A stretch of 41,072 bases of DNA from a bacterium (GCA_905221065.1 CAJNBS010000017.1:1-41072), one strand, 5' to 3'; counted from the stretch's first letter, positions 8,130-16,335 are shown. The notes: a model not told the origin generated them from the letters alone. Numbers and translations are program-made.

Positions 8130-8172
8130 CGGCACCGATTGACCCTATGGGCCTACTAGCTTAGAATTTTCT
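8109..8172 (-). promoter_or_regulatory. Foldable 5' leader of the ABC transporter transcript
   Basis: On the minus strand AGAAAATTCT (8163-8172) and AGAATTTTCT (8109-8118) form a perfect 10-bp outer stem that encloses 44 bases. Inside are GGCCC-ATA-GGGTC and the dyad ATCG-GTGC-CGAT. The predicted start of transcription falls at the foot of the outer stem. It does not match a riboswitch class I know. Confidence 0.45.
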
Positions 8173-8178
8173 CTATAT

Positions 8179-8207
8179 TGAATAGTTTGCTTCTGGATGT
8201 ATATCAA
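8179..8207 (-). promoter_or_regulatory. Promoter of the ABC transporter operon
   Basis: Minus strand -35 TTGATA (8202-8207), a 17-base spacer and -10 TATTCA (8179-8184). It lies downstream of the regulator's terminator, so the transporter genes have their own promoter. Confidence 0.5.
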
Positions 8208-8222
8208 GTAAAATTCATTGTA

Positions 8223-8260
8223 ACAAAAAAGCGACATTTCCCCAATGACAGAAATGTCAC
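8223..8260 (-). terminator. Terminator of the XRE/TPR regulator gene
   Basis: On the minus strand GTGACATTTC and GAAATGTCGC pair over ten bases with one wobble and a nine-base loop, followed by TTTTTTG. Confidence 0.85.
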
Positions 8261-8271
8261 TCCTATATAGT

Positions 8272-9192
8272 TCAACGATACCTTTCTAAGTCTTCGCTCC
8301 ATTCATTATCTAAACTAACGAGTAACTTCTCATTACCAAACATCCTCGCCATCATTTTTGCTTCTTCATACTTTTGTTTGGCTGTATCATAATCAGTCTG
8401 AATATAATATTTCCATTCTACCATCAAGACAATCGGTTGCTTTTGGAAATCTCGTGTTTTTTCAGAAATCCAACTAAGTTTTTCCACAGCTAACTTAAAT
8501 AACTCTAAGTCATTCAATAATTCACAACTTCCCAGCCCTGCAAATAACACATCACGAACAAGAAATAAATCGTCCGTACCGCTATTTTCTACGTTATTAC
8601 ACACTTTTTGAAACATTAATTGAAGTTTCTGCTGTTCGCTAATAGATAACTGTCCTTTTTTTATATTTTCTAAATAACTACACAAAAAATACAATCTAAT
8701 TTTTAAAAGATCTGAAAAGGAAAATTCTCTTTGATTCCATAGTTCCTCAAAAGATTCATCTAAAAGCGCTATTCCATACTGTTCATTATCCGTCGCTCTC
8801 ACTTCATCTATTGCTTGAAGACAATCCACTATCATCTTCTCATCACGTGGCAAATCATCATAAAAATTCTCAAAAATCTCATCGAAATATTCTTCCTTTT
8901 GTTCCTGCAACTCCTTGTCTCCGTAGTCAGGATGATGAAGAAGAAAGTATTTTAATTCTTGGTAACGTTTCGGTAATTCCTTATAATCTGGCATCAAGAC
9001 GTAGGACGGAATTTCTAATCTATCTGCAATATATTCTAGTGTTTTTATCGTCGGGCGAAATTCTCCTTTTTCGATTCGCACCAACTGACGCACTGATAAT
9101 TCGGATTCATCCCCGCAAAAAACTGGGCGACTAAGTCCTTTCTCTTCTCTTAAAAGTCGCACTTTATCCCCTAACTCATTTATCTTGTTCAT
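8272..9192 (-). CDS. XRE-family regulator with TPR-like C-terminal domain (TprA/PlcR-like, RRNPP type)
   Basis: The 306-residue protein has an N-terminal helix-turn-helix (about 8-62: LGDKVRLLREEKGLSRPVF through SVRQLVRIEKGEFRPTIKTLEYIADRLEIP) and an all-helical C-terminal part (about 75-306) of TPR-like repeats. This is the architecture of regulators that bind a short secreted peptide after import. The ATG follows GAGGAG. It has its own strong promoter and terminator and lies just upstream of an ABC transporter, a likely target. I saw no obvious signal-peptide-bearing pheromone gene in the flanking gaps. The family placement is from architecture; the regulated genes are unknown. Confidence 0.85.
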   Translation of the reverse strand: MNKINELGDKVRLLREEKGLSRPVFCGDESELSVRQLVRIEKGEFRPTIKTLEYIADRLEIPSYVLMPDYKELPKRYQELKYFLLHHPDYGDKELQEQKEEYFDEIFENFYDDLPRDEKMIVDCLQAIDEVRATDNEQYGIALLDESFEELWNQREFSFSDLLKIRLYFLCSYLENIKKGQLSISEQQKLQLMFQKVCNNVENSGTDDLFLVRDVLFAGLGSCELLNDLELFKLAVEKLSWISEKTRDFQKQPIVLMVEWKYYIQTDYDTAKQKYEEAKMMARMFGNEKLLVSLDNEWSEDLERYR

Positions 9193-9216
9193 TTGCTCCT
9201 CGCATGGTTATAAAAG

Positions 9217-9231
9217 ATTTGATTTTCAAAT
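9217..9231. promoter_or_regulatory. Perfect dyad in the leader of the XRE/TPR regulator gene
   Basis: ATTTGA-TTT-TCAAAT is a perfect 6+3+6 dyad located between the promoter and the start codon of the regulator. It could be an autoregulatory operator; this is inference from position only. Confidence 0.35.
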
Positions 9232-9245
9232 AAATATATGCTATG

Positions 9246-9274
9246 ATTATACCATTTTTCAAATAGAATTACAA
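9246..9274 (-). promoter_or_regulatory. Promoter of the XRE/TPR regulator gene
   Basis: Minus strand -35 TTGTAA (9269-9274), a 17-base spacer and -10 TATAAT (9246-9251), with a TGG extension before the -10. Confidence 0.8.
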
Positions 9275-9301
9275 AAAAAGAGACAGGAAATTCCTGTCTC
9301 T
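9271..9301 (-). terminator. Terminator of adhE
   Basis: On the minus strand AGAGACAGGAA and TTCCTGTCTCT are perfect 11-base arms followed by TTTTTTT. The T-run overlaps the -35 of the regulator promoter. Confidence 0.9.
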
Positions 9302-9315
9302 AGGCTGATAAACGA

Positions 9316-11967
9316 TTATTTACGGCGTCCTGGTCTTTCTTTGTAACCATAGTAAGAATCTTCGATGATTTCTTGCATGTGGTCAACCATTGGAAGACGT
9401 GGGTTAGCTGGTGAACATTGGTCTTCATAAGCAAGGAAGGCCAACTCACGAGAATGTTCTTTCCATTCTTTTTCATCGATTCCTTGTGCTTTGAAGTTCA
9501 TTTGGATACCGACGCGCTCACCAAGTTCGTAGACAGCTTTTGCGTAAGATTCTACACCTTCTTCTGGAGTAGAAGCTGGAAGTCCAAGCATGCGTGCGAT
9601 ATCTTGGTATTTTTCATCTGCACGGTAGTAGTTGTACTTAGGCCATGTTGCTGTCTTAGCTGGACGTGTTCCGTTGTAGCGGATAACGTATGGAAGCAAG
9701 ATAGCATTTGTACGACCGTGGATTGTGTGGAATTGCGCACCAATCTTATGGGCCATTGAGTGAGAAATACCTAGGAAGGCATTGGCAAAGGCCATACCAG
9801 CGATTGTTGAAGCGTTGTGCATTTTCTCACGTGAGTGGAAGTCTGCGTTCTTAACTGAGCTTTCAAGGTTTTCGAATACAAGTTTGATTGCTTGAAGTGC
9901 AAGTCCATCAGTGTAGTCGCTAGCCATTTGTGATACGTAAGCTTCAGTCGCGTGAGTCAATACGTCCATACCAGTATCCGCAGCAACAAATCCAGGAACT
10001 GTCAATACCAAGGCAGGGTCTACGATTGCCACAGTTGGTGTCAATGAGTAGTCTGCGATTGGGTATTTACGGTTGTTTGCTTTATCAGAGATAACGGCAA
10101 ATGGAGTTACTTCAGATCCTGTACCAGATGTAGTTGGAATTGCGATGAATTTAGTCTTCTTACCAAGCAATGGGAACTTGAAGGCACGTTTACGGATATC
10201 CATGAATTTTTGTACAAGGTCACGGAAGTCCACTTCTGGTTGTTCATAGAAGAGCCACATTACTTTAGCAGCATCCATTGGAGATCCACCACCGAGAGCG
10301 ATGATTGTATCTGGTTTGAAGGCACGCATAATCTCAGTACCACGATTTACAGTTGTGATATCTGGATCTGGTTCTACATCAGCAAAGATTTGGTAAACAA
10401 CCTTATTGCGACGAAGATCAAGTTGTTCGATGATACGATCAAGGAAACCAAGCTCTACCATAGCATGGTCAGTAACGATCATGACACGTTCAACGTCACG
10501 ACATTTTTGAAGGTATTGAATTGAATCACGTTCAAAGTATGTTTTTGAAGGAAGTTTCATCCATTGCATGTTATTTCTCCGTCTTCCGACTTTTTTGATA
10601 TTCAAGAGGTTAATGGCACTAACGTTATCCCCAACTGAGTTGCGTCCGTAAGAACCACATCCGAGTGTCAATGATGGCAAGAAGGCATTGTAAACGTCCC
10701 CGATACCACCGAAAGTAGAAGGTGAGTTACAGATAACACGAATAGCTTTAACAGCTTTACCAAATTCTTTAGTCAATTCTTCATCAGCTGTGTGGATGGC
10801 TGCTGAGTGTCCAAGACCGTTAAATTCAACCATTTGACGAGCTTTGGTAATCCCATCTTCACGGCTTTCAGATTTCAAAACTGCAATAACTGGTGACAAT
10901 TTTTCACGAGTCAATGGCTCATTTTCACCAACTTCTTTACATTCTGCAGCAAGAATATTTGTTCCTTCTGGAACTGTAAATCCTGCTTGTTCTGCAATCC
11001 AAGTTGCTGGTTTACCAACGATGTCAGCATTCAATTTCGCACCAGCACAGTTTTTGCTGTTTGCTTTCACGCCGAAGCAGAATTCTTCAAGAAGTGCTTT
11101 TTCTTTTTTGTTTACAAAGTAAGTGTGATAAGATTTGAACTCTGCTACAAATTCATCGTAAATTTCTTTATCAATGATAACCGCTTGTTCAGATGCACAG
11201 ACCATACCGTTATCAAATGATTTAGACATGACGATATCGTGTGCAGCTTGGCGGATGTTTGCTGATTTTTCAACATAAGCTGGAACGTTTCCGGCACCTA
11301 CCCCAAGAGCTGGTTTACCACATGAGTAAGCCGCCTTAACCATAGCATTACCACCAGTTGCAAGGATTGTCGCAACACCTTCATGGTTCATAAGGGCACT
11401 AGTTGCTTCCATAGATGGTTCAGTAATCCACTGTACACAGTTTTCAGGAGCACCAGCTGCGATAGCTGCATCGCGGACGATACGAGCTGCATGAGCAGAT
11501 GATTCTTGTGCTGATGGGTGGAAGGCAAAGACGATTGGGTTACGTGTCTTCAATGAAATCAAAGATTTAAAGATTGCTGTTGATGTTGGGTTTGTTGTAG
11601 GAGTAATACCACAGACAACACCGACCGGTTCAGCGATGAGAGTCAATCCTGTCACATCTTCTTCTTCGATAACGCCAACTGTCTTAGTGTGGCGCATATT
11701 ATTTACCACGTGTTCACAAGCAAACAAGTTCTTAGTCGCTTTATCTTCAAATACACCACGTCCTGTTTCTTCAAAGGCATGTAAAGCCAATTCTCCGTGG
11801 GCATCCAAAGCTGCAACTGACGCTTTGGCTACGATGTAGTCAACTTGCTCTTGATCCAACTTACGCATTTCTTCAAGGGCAACGAGAGCTTTTTGCACCA
11901 ACCCATCGACATGCTTTTCAGCAGCGAGTTTCTTTTCCTCTGGTGTCATAGTTTTTTTATCAGCCAT
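9316..11967 (-). CDS. adhE: Bifunctional acetaldehyde-CoA/alcohol dehydrogenase AdhE
   Basis: It reduces acetyl-CoA to acetaldehyde and then ethanol, regenerating NAD in mixed-acid fermentation; the family forms filaments called spirosomes. The 883-residue product has an N-terminal aldehyde dehydrogenase domain (about 1-440, catalytic cysteine in FDNGMVCASEQ) and a C-terminal iron-dependent alcohol dehydrogenase (about 455-870, with GGGSPMDAAKVMW and the metal-binding histidine region ISHSMAHKIGAQFHTIHGRTNA). The start at 11967 follows GGAGGAAAAT and gives the usual length; an upstream ATG at 11988 overlaps that ribosome-binding site. A Rex box lies on its predicted transcription start. Confidence 0.97.
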   Translation of the reverse strand: MADKKTMTPEEKKLAAEKHVDGLVQKALVALEEMRKLDQEQVDYIVAKASVAALDAHGELALHAFEETGRGVFEDKATKNLFACEHVVNNMRHTKTVGVIEEEDVTGLTLIAEPVGVVCGITPTTNPTSTAIFKSLISLKTRNPIVFAFHPSAQESSAHAARIVRDAAIAAGAPENCVQWITEPSMEATSALMNHEGVATILATGGNAMVKAAYSCGKPALGVGAGNVPAYVEKSANIRQAAHDIVMSKSFDNGMVCASEQAVIIDKEIYDEFVAEFKSYHTYFVNKKEKALLEEFCFGVKANSKNCAGAKLNADIVGKPATWIAEQAGFTVPEGTNILAAECKEVGENEPLTREKLSPVIAVLKSESREDGITKARQMVEFNGLGHSAAIHTADEELTKEFGKAVKAIRVICNSPSTFGGIGDVYNAFLPSLTLGCGSYGRNSVGDNVSAINLLNIKKVGRRRNNMQWMKLPSKTYFERDSIQYLQKCRDVERVMIVTDHAMVELGFLDRIIEQLDLRRNKVVYQIFADVEPDPDITTVNRGTEIMRAFKPDTIIALGGGSPMDAAKVMWLFYEQPEVDFRDLVQKFMDIRKRAFKFPLLGKKTKFIAIPTTSGTGSEVTPFAVISDKANNRKYPIADYSLTPTVAIVDPALVLTVPGFVAADTGMDVLTHATEAYVSQMASDYTDGLALQAIKLVFENLESSVKNADFHSREKMHNASTIAGMAFANAFLGISHSMAHKIGAQFHTIHGRTNAILLPYVIRYNGTRPAKTATWPKYNYYRADEKYQDIARMLGLPASTPEEGVESYAKAVYELGERVGIQMNFKAQGIDEKEWKEHSRELAFLAYEDQCSPANPRLPMVDHMQEIIEDSYYGYKERPGRRK

Positions 11968-12001
11968 ATTTTCCTCCATAGCTTTCAAGGATTGATATCC
12001 T

Positions 12002-12019
12002 TTGTTAATTTTTTCACAA
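12002..12019. promoter_or_regulatory. Rex operator overlapping the adhE transcription start
   Basis: TTGTTAATTTTTTCACAA (read on plus) is an 18-bp dyad matching the Rex pattern TTGTnA-N6-TnACAA. It lies 5-22 bases downstream of the adhE -10, so bound Rex would block initiation when NADH is low. Several further TTGTGAAA or TTTCACAA half-sites lie at 12060-12180. Confidence 0.75.
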
Positions 12020-12023
12020 GTTT

Positions 12024-12052
12024 ATTATAACGCATTATTTCAACTTTGTAAA
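12024..12052 (-). promoter_or_regulatory. Promoter of adhE
   Basis: Minus strand -35 TTTACA (12047-12052), a 17-base spacer and -10 TATAAT (12024-12029). Confidence 0.8.
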
Positions 12053-12217
12053 CAGTTTCATAAACATTTCACAAAGAATTTTTTAACTCTTGTGAAATTT
12101 TTCTCATTTTCTTTTCTTACAAGGTTTTTTCTTCAAAGTTTGTGAAACTTATTTCAAATATTTTTTTATTTCACAAACTTACTTGGAAGAGGGATTTGGA
12201 AAGAAAGGGATTTGCAG

Positions 12218-12229
12218 GTAAGCGCTTAC
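12218..12229. promoter_or_regulatory. cre-like palindrome upstream of adhE
   Basis: GTAAGCGCTTAC is a perfect 12-bp palindrome that fits the core of the CcpA site (TGwAAnCGnTnnCA). It lies about 165 bases upstream of the adhE -35 and about 40 bases after the MORN gene, so control of adhE is plausible but remote. Confidence 0.5.
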
Positions 12230-12247
12230 TTTACAGTTCTAGTAATA

Positions 12248-12265
12248 CCTCCTTTGATAAGGAGG
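12248..12265. other. Hairpin just after the MORN-protein gene
   Basis: CCTCCTT-TGAT-AAGGAGG forms a perfect 7-bp stem two bases beyond the stop codon of the minus-strand gene. The T-rich tail (CTTTATTTTTG) is on the plus strand, so as a terminator it points against the gene; on the minus strand it may only act as a 3'-end stem. Confidence 0.5.
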
Positions 12266-12267
12266 CT

Positions 12268-12684
12268 TTATTTTTGTTGAAAAACGCCTTGTTTAAAAGT
12301 CCCTTCATAAACGACTTCTTGTTCTGTTGTTAGTTTCCCTTTTCCTTCAGCCTGACCATTTACAAAATCCCCTTCGTAGGTCCAGCCTTCTTTGGATTGA
12401 AAGGTACCTTTTCCGTTGAAGGCTCCATTGCTGAAACCACCTGTATATTGGTCTCCATTTTGGAAGGTAATGGTTCCTTGACCATTCATTTTACCTCGGA
12501 CAAGACTGCCGTCATAAACAATCGTTCCATTATCCAGTTTTAAGACACCTTTTCCGGGAATATTTAGAAAAAAGACGAGTACAGCACAGAAAACAATGGT
12601 AACTACTGCCAAAATCTCTAAACGTGGACGAGTCAGATAGACACGATACTTTTCGTAAAAATTCTTAAGATTTTCCACCTTCAC
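12268..12684 (-). CDS. Membrane-anchored MORN-repeat protein
   Basis: Function is unknown; MORN repeats often bind lipids or act as scaffolds. There is a short basic N-terminus, one membrane span (about 22-42, LEILAVVTIVFCAVLVFFLNI) and then four to five MORN-like repeats of about 22 residues (YDGSLVRGKMNGQGTITFQNG, YTGGFSNGAFNGKGTF, YEGDFVNGQAEGKGKL, YEGTFKQG) predicted outside the cell. The start is GTG at 12684, with AGGAGA almost touching it; a second GTG at 12678 has better spacing. It overlaps the phosphatase gene by 20 bases, so the two are probably translated together. Confidence 0.85.
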   Translation of the reverse strand: MKVENLKNFYEKYRVYLTRPRLEILAVVTIVFCAVLVFFLNIPGKGVLKLDNGTIVYDGSLVRGKMNGQGTITFQNGDQYTGGFSNGAFNGKGTFQSKEGWTYEGDFVNGQAEGKGKLTTEQEVVYEGTFKQGVFQQK

Positions 12685-13108
12685 TCTCCTTTTCTAAACG
12701 TTCTAACCAAGTTTGACACCCCTCTTGAACACGCCGATAAGTTTCCTCAAAATCTCCTGTATACCAAGGATCTGGTACACTTTCAGATGCAAATGAGTAA
12801 ATCTTATCTTGACAGTCTACTGGACACATCTGACGTAAGTCAGAAACATTTGAAGCATCCATTCCGATAATATAATCAAAGTCTTCAAAATCTTTCTTAC
12901 TAATCTGAAGCGATGTTTTGCCTTTGTCATAAGGAATCTGATACTGTTGAAAAATTCCCTGAGTCCCCTTATGAATAGGATTACCATGTTCCCAGGAGGA
13001 CGTTGCTCGACTTTGTATTTCGTAGTTATCTGTCATTGATTTCATAACAAACTCGGCCATAGGGCTGCGGCAAATATTTCCTAGACAGACAAAGACTAGT
13101 TTTTTCAT
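12665..13108 (-). CDS. Low-molecular-weight protein tyrosine phosphatase
   Basis: It dephosphorylates phosphotyrosine; in streptococci such enzymes can act on capsule or signalling proteins. The 147-residue protein has the P-loop CLGNICRS (C8 nucleophile, R14) at the N-terminus and the general-acid motif VPDPWYTGDFEETY near residue 110-120. It starts with ATG behind AAAGGAAATGGG. It lies between yajC and the MORN gene, which it overlaps. Confidence 0.93.
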   Translation of the reverse strand: MKKLVFVCLGNICRSPMAEFVMKSMTDNYEIQSRATSSWEHGNPIHKGTQGIFQQYQIPYDKGKTSLQISKKDFEDFDYIIGMDASNVSDLRQMCPVDCQDKIYSFASESVPDPWYTGDFEETYRRVQEGCQTWLERLEKESEGGKS

Positions 13109-13126
13109 CCCATTTCCTTTCTTTTA

Positions 13127-13153
13127 TAGAAAAACGGGAGTTCGTGATCCCGT
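13127..13153 (-). terminator. Terminator of yajC
   Basis: On the minus strand ACGGGA, an eight-base loop and TCCCGT are followed by TTTTC. The stem begins one base after the yajC stop codon. Confidence 0.8.
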
Positions 13154-13154
13154 C

Positions 13155-13454
13155 TTATTTTTCAATTGCGCCTTCTAGTGAAGCAGTTTCTTTCAGCGGT
13201 AATACCGTCTTGATAGCAGCTAGTTCAAAAGTCAAGTAAACTCCATCTACATCAAGAACAATCGTTCTCTTCTCAGTATCTACTTCATCAACTGTTCCGT
13301 ACAGTCCACCGATTGTAATAACTTCATAGCCTTTTTGTAGTTTATTTAAGCTTTCCATACGTTTTTGTGCTTGTTTCTTTTGAGAGCGTTGCATAAAGAA
13401 CATCAAGCCCAACATCGCTACAAGCATAATTAGAAATGTATAATTTGGATTCAT
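13155..13454 (-). CDS. yajC: Preprotein translocase-associated protein YajC
   Basis: This is a small inner-membrane protein associated with the Sec translocon. The 99-residue protein has one N-terminal membrane span (about 5-22, YTFLIMLVAMLGLMFFMQR) followed by the family block SQKKQAQKRMESLNKLQKGYEVITIGGLYGTVDEVD. The ATG follows AAGGAG. It is a single gene with its own terminator. Confidence 0.94.
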   Translation of the reverse strand: MNPNYTFLIMLVAMLGLMFFMQRSQKKQAQKRMESLNKLQKGYEVITIGGLYGTVDEVDTEKRTIVLDVDGVYLTFELAAIKTVLPLKETASLEGAIEK

Positions 13455-13536
13455 TTTCTTCTCCTTTGTCTTTTACATAGGACTACTATATCAAATTTCA
13501 GCTACTTTTACAAGATTGTACCTTGCTTTTCTAGTA

Positions 13537-13562
13537 AGAAAAAACCAGAGCTTGCGCCCTGA
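13537..13562 (-). terminator. Terminator of tkt
   Basis: On the minus strand CAGGGC-GCAA-GCTCTG (one wobble, GCAA loop) is followed by GTTTTTTC. Confidence 0.8.
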
Positions 13563-13571
13563 TTTTTAGAA

Positions 13572-15548
13572 TTATTTCAAGTTTTGAACGACTTTTACAA
13601 GATTTTCTACAGTAAAGCCATATTCTGCCAATACTTTTGGTGCTGGGGCAGAGGCTCCGAAGGTATCAATACCGAGAACAGCACCATCTAGTCCAACATA
13701 TTTGTACCAGTTTTGAGTTGCACCCATTTCGACTGCAACACGACGGCGAACTGCATTTGGAAGAATTTCTTCCTTGTATGCTGCATCTTGTTTATCAAAG
13801 ACATCTGTAGATGGCATGCTGACTACACGGACTTTTGCTCCTTGACTAGCCAATTCTTTGGCAGCTGATACAGCAAGATTGACCTCTGAACCTGTCGCAA
13901 TCAAGATTGTATCAAAGTCTGCTGCATTTTCATAGACTACATAGGCACCTTTAGCAACCTTATCGAAATCTGTCCCTTCTTCAACAGTCAAGTTTTGACG
14001 TGTCAAGACAAGGGCCGTTGGTGTTTTCTCACTTGTCACTGCAAGGTACCAAGCTGCTTGAGTTTCACGCGCATCTGCTGGGCGGAAAACATTCAGATTT
14101 GGCATAGCACGAAGACCTGCTAGGTGTTCAACTGGTTCGTGAGTTGGACCATCTTCACCAACTGCGATTGAATCGTGGGTAAAGACATAAGTCACAGGAA
14201 GTCCTTGCAAGGCTGACAAGCGTACAGCTGCTTTCACATAGTCAGAGAAGACAAAGAAAGTTCCACCGTATACACGAAGTCCACCGTGAAGGGCCATCCC
14301 GTTCAAGATTGTTCCCATTGCAAATTCACGAACACCAAACTGAATGTTACGGTTCAAGCGATTAGCGTCGTCTTGAAGTCCGTCCGTTTTGATATAAGTC
14401 ATGTTTGAGTGAGCGAGGTCAGCTGATCCACCTAGGAAGGTTGGCAACTTAGCCGCTACAACGTTTAAGGCATCTTGGCTTGAATTACGAGTTGCTTGAG
14501 AGAAGCCATTTTCTAAGGCTGGGAAGTCTGCTGGAGTCACTTCAACTGGATCACGTCCATCGATGATGGCTTCTACTTCTGCAGCCAATTCTGGATGCGC
14601 TTCTTTATAGTCAGCAACTAATTTTGTCCAATCTTGATAAGCTGATGCGCCACGGTCCGCAACATTTTCCTTGAAATCAGCATATACTTGTTCTGGGATT
14701 TCAAATGGCTCATAGTCCCAACCGAGCGCTTGGCGAGTTGCTGCAGTTTCATCTGCTCCAAGAGGAGCACCGTGTACAGCATTGGTTCCTTGTTTGTTTG
14801 GAGAACCGTATCCAATAACAGTCTTCACTTCAATCAAAGATGGTTTACCTGAAGCTTTAGCTGTTTCGATAGCAGCATGAATTGCTTCCAAGTCTGTTCC
14901 ATCTTCAACCAAGGCTGTATGCCAACCGTAGGCATTGTAACGGTCACGAACACTTTCTGTGAAGGAATCTTTTGTCTCACCATCCAAGTTAATGTCATTT
15001 GAATCATAAAGAACAACCAACTTGTCGAGTTTTTGCAAACCTGCGTATGAAGCCGCCTCACTTGAGACACCTTCCATCAAGTCACCATCTCCACAGATAA
15101 CGTAAGTATAGTGGTCAAAGATATTGTAGCCTTCGCGGTTATATTTGGCTGCCAAGAAACGTTCTGCCTGGGCAAAACCAGTGGCAGTTGAAATCCCTTG
15201 CCCTAGAGGACCTGTCGTAGCATCAATCCCTGCTGTATGACCAAATTCTGGGTGACCTGGTGTTTTAGAACCCCATTGGCGGAAGCTCTTGATTTCATCC
15301 ATGCTGACATCTTCAAAACCAGAAAGGTGTAGAAGGGCATAAAGGAGCATTGAACCATGTCCTGCTGAAAGAATAAAACGGTCGCGGTTAATCCAGTTTG
15401 GTTGAGCTGGATTGATACGAAGTTGTTTTGTAAAGAGGCTGTAAGCCATTGGAGCTGCTCCCATAACCACACCTGGGTGACCTGAGTTGGCTTTGTTGAT
15501 AGCGTCAATACCTAGGAAACGAATTGCATTAACAGATAGATTTGACAT
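13572..15548 (-). CDS. tkt: Transketolase
   Basis: It transfers two-carbon units between sugar phosphates in the non-oxidative pentose phosphate pathway and uses thiamine diphosphate. The 658-residue protein has the cofactor motif [13 protein letters not shown] in the N-terminal third, the catalytic HGAPLGADE segment, the pyrimidine-binding domain ([24 protein letters not shown]) and the C-terminal domain. The ATG follows AAAGGAAA. It stands alone between its own promoter and terminator. Confidence 0.97.
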   Translation of the reverse strand: MSNLSVNAIRFLGIDAINKANSGHPGVVMGAAPMAYSLFTKQLRINPAQPNWINRDRFILSAGHGSMLLYALLHLSGFEDVSMDEIKSFRQWGSKTPGHPEFGHTAGIDATTGPLGQGISTATGFAQAERFLAAKYNREGYNIFDHYTYVICGDGDLMEGVSSEAASYAGLQKLDKLVVLYDSNDINLDGETKDSFTESVRDRYNAYGWHTALVEDGTDLEAIHAAIETAKASGKPSLIEVKTVIGYGSPNKQGTNAVHGAPLGADETAATRQALGWDYEPFEIPEQVYADFKENVADRGASAYQDWTKLVADYKEAHPELAAEVEAIIDGRDPVEVTPADFPALENGFSQATRNSSQDALNVVAAKLPTFLGGSADLAHSNMTYIKTDGLQDDANRLNRNIQFGVREFAMGTILNGMALHGGLRVYGGTFFVFSDYVKAAVRLSALQGLPVTYVFTHDSIAVGEDGPTHEPVEHLAGLRAMPNLNVFRPADARETQAAWYLAVTSEKTPTALVLTRQNLTVEEGTDFDKVAKGAYVVYENAADFDTILIATGSEVNLAVSAAKELASQGAKVRVVSMPSTDVFDKQDAAYKEEILPNAVRRRVAVEMGATQNWYKYVGLDGAVLGIDTFGASAPAPKVLAEYGFTVENLVKVVQNLK

Positions 15549-15600
15549 AGAATTTCCTTTCTATTTGAGGTGATTATTGAATCACACATTCTATTTTACT

Positions 15601-15629
15601 ATTATATGAAAAAATACATAGAATAGCAA
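15601..15629 (-). promoter_or_regulatory. Promoter of tkt
   Basis: Minus strand -35 TTGCTA (15624-15629), a 17-base spacer and -10 TATAAT (15601-15606). Confidence 0.8.
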
Positions 15630-15664
15630 TAAATCAATTCGACTCTAGATAAGTCTCATGATTT

Positions 15665-16288
15665 CTACCCTCTGGTAGCCTGATAGTAGGGAAATAAGCG
15701 TTCATATGCTTCTTCTAATTTTTCTAAAATCACTTCTAATGTTTGATTTTCTATAAAAGAAACATCTGCCTTAACTAAAACTTTTCGGACTTCCTGATTG
15801 GATATTTCATTTCTTAAAATTTGACGGTTCTCCTCAGTAGCCTCCATCTTATGACTTTCCCCATTTGAATAGGCTAGATAATAAATCCCTTCTACCACTG
15901 GAACTTCTAATACCTTTGTTTGTTTCTCCAAAGTTTGCTCATCTTTCTTACGTTCAACAAAACTGACCTCTAAAGAAATCCCAAAGTCAGCAGATGTCCC
16001 ATACAAACGAAGAGCCATCATAGGTTCTGTTTCTTTCCCCTCACGCTGTAGATAAACCCAAAAATGTGGTCTCAAACGCTGTGCCTGATTCATCCACTGA
16101 CTTGTCTGTTGGAGTTGCCATTCTGGATGACTTATCTGAAATGCTTTAGCCAGTTCTGTAAAAGCTTTTCGAGCCTCTTGACCTTTATGGCGTAATTCCA
16201 GCATCTTCTCTCGTTCTTCCCCAGCTTTATCTGGATTACGGTACTGCAAACCCGCAAAGTCTAGATAGTCTCTTATCTTATTCAACAT
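15665..16288 (-). CDS. Conserved streptococcal protein of unknown function
   Basis: I do not recognise a domain. The 207-residue protein is hydrophilic with no signal peptide or membrane span. It begins with a charged helical region (AGEEREKMLELRHKGQEARKAFTELAKAFQ) and has an aromatic, tryptophan-rich middle (HPEWQLQQTSQWMNQAQRLRP, HFWVYLQREG). The ATG follows AGAGGAGG, and the frame is intact with codon use like its neighbours. It is downstream of khpB but beyond that gene's terminator. A similar protein sits at this place in related genomes as far as I recall. Confidence 0.85.
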   Translation of the reverse strand: MLNKIRDYLDFAGLQYRNPDKAGEEREKMLELRHKGQEARKAFTELAKAFQISHPEWQLQQTSQWMNQAQRLRPHFWVYLQREGKETEPMMALRLYGTSADFGISLEVSFVERKKDEQTLEKQTKVLEVPVVEGIYYLAYSNGESHKMEATEENRQILRNEISNQEVRKVLVKADVSFIENQTLEVILEKLEEAYERLFPYYQATRG

Positions 16289-16310
16289 CCGTTAACCTCC
16301 TCTAACTAGC

Positions 16311-16335
16311 AAAAAATCAGGATAAACCTGATTTT
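16311..16335 (-). terminator. Terminator of rnpA-yidC-khpB
   Basis: On the minus strand AAAATCAGG-TTTAT-CCTGATTTT is followed by further T bases. It starts three bases after the khpB stop codon. Confidence 0.85.

Noticed and set aside
8123..8271. Search for a secreted peptide pheromone gene next to the XRE/TPR regulator
   Set aside because: No small frame here has a basic start, hydrophobic core and ribosome-binding site. The 18-codon frame is hydrophilic and is reported only as a possible leader ORF.
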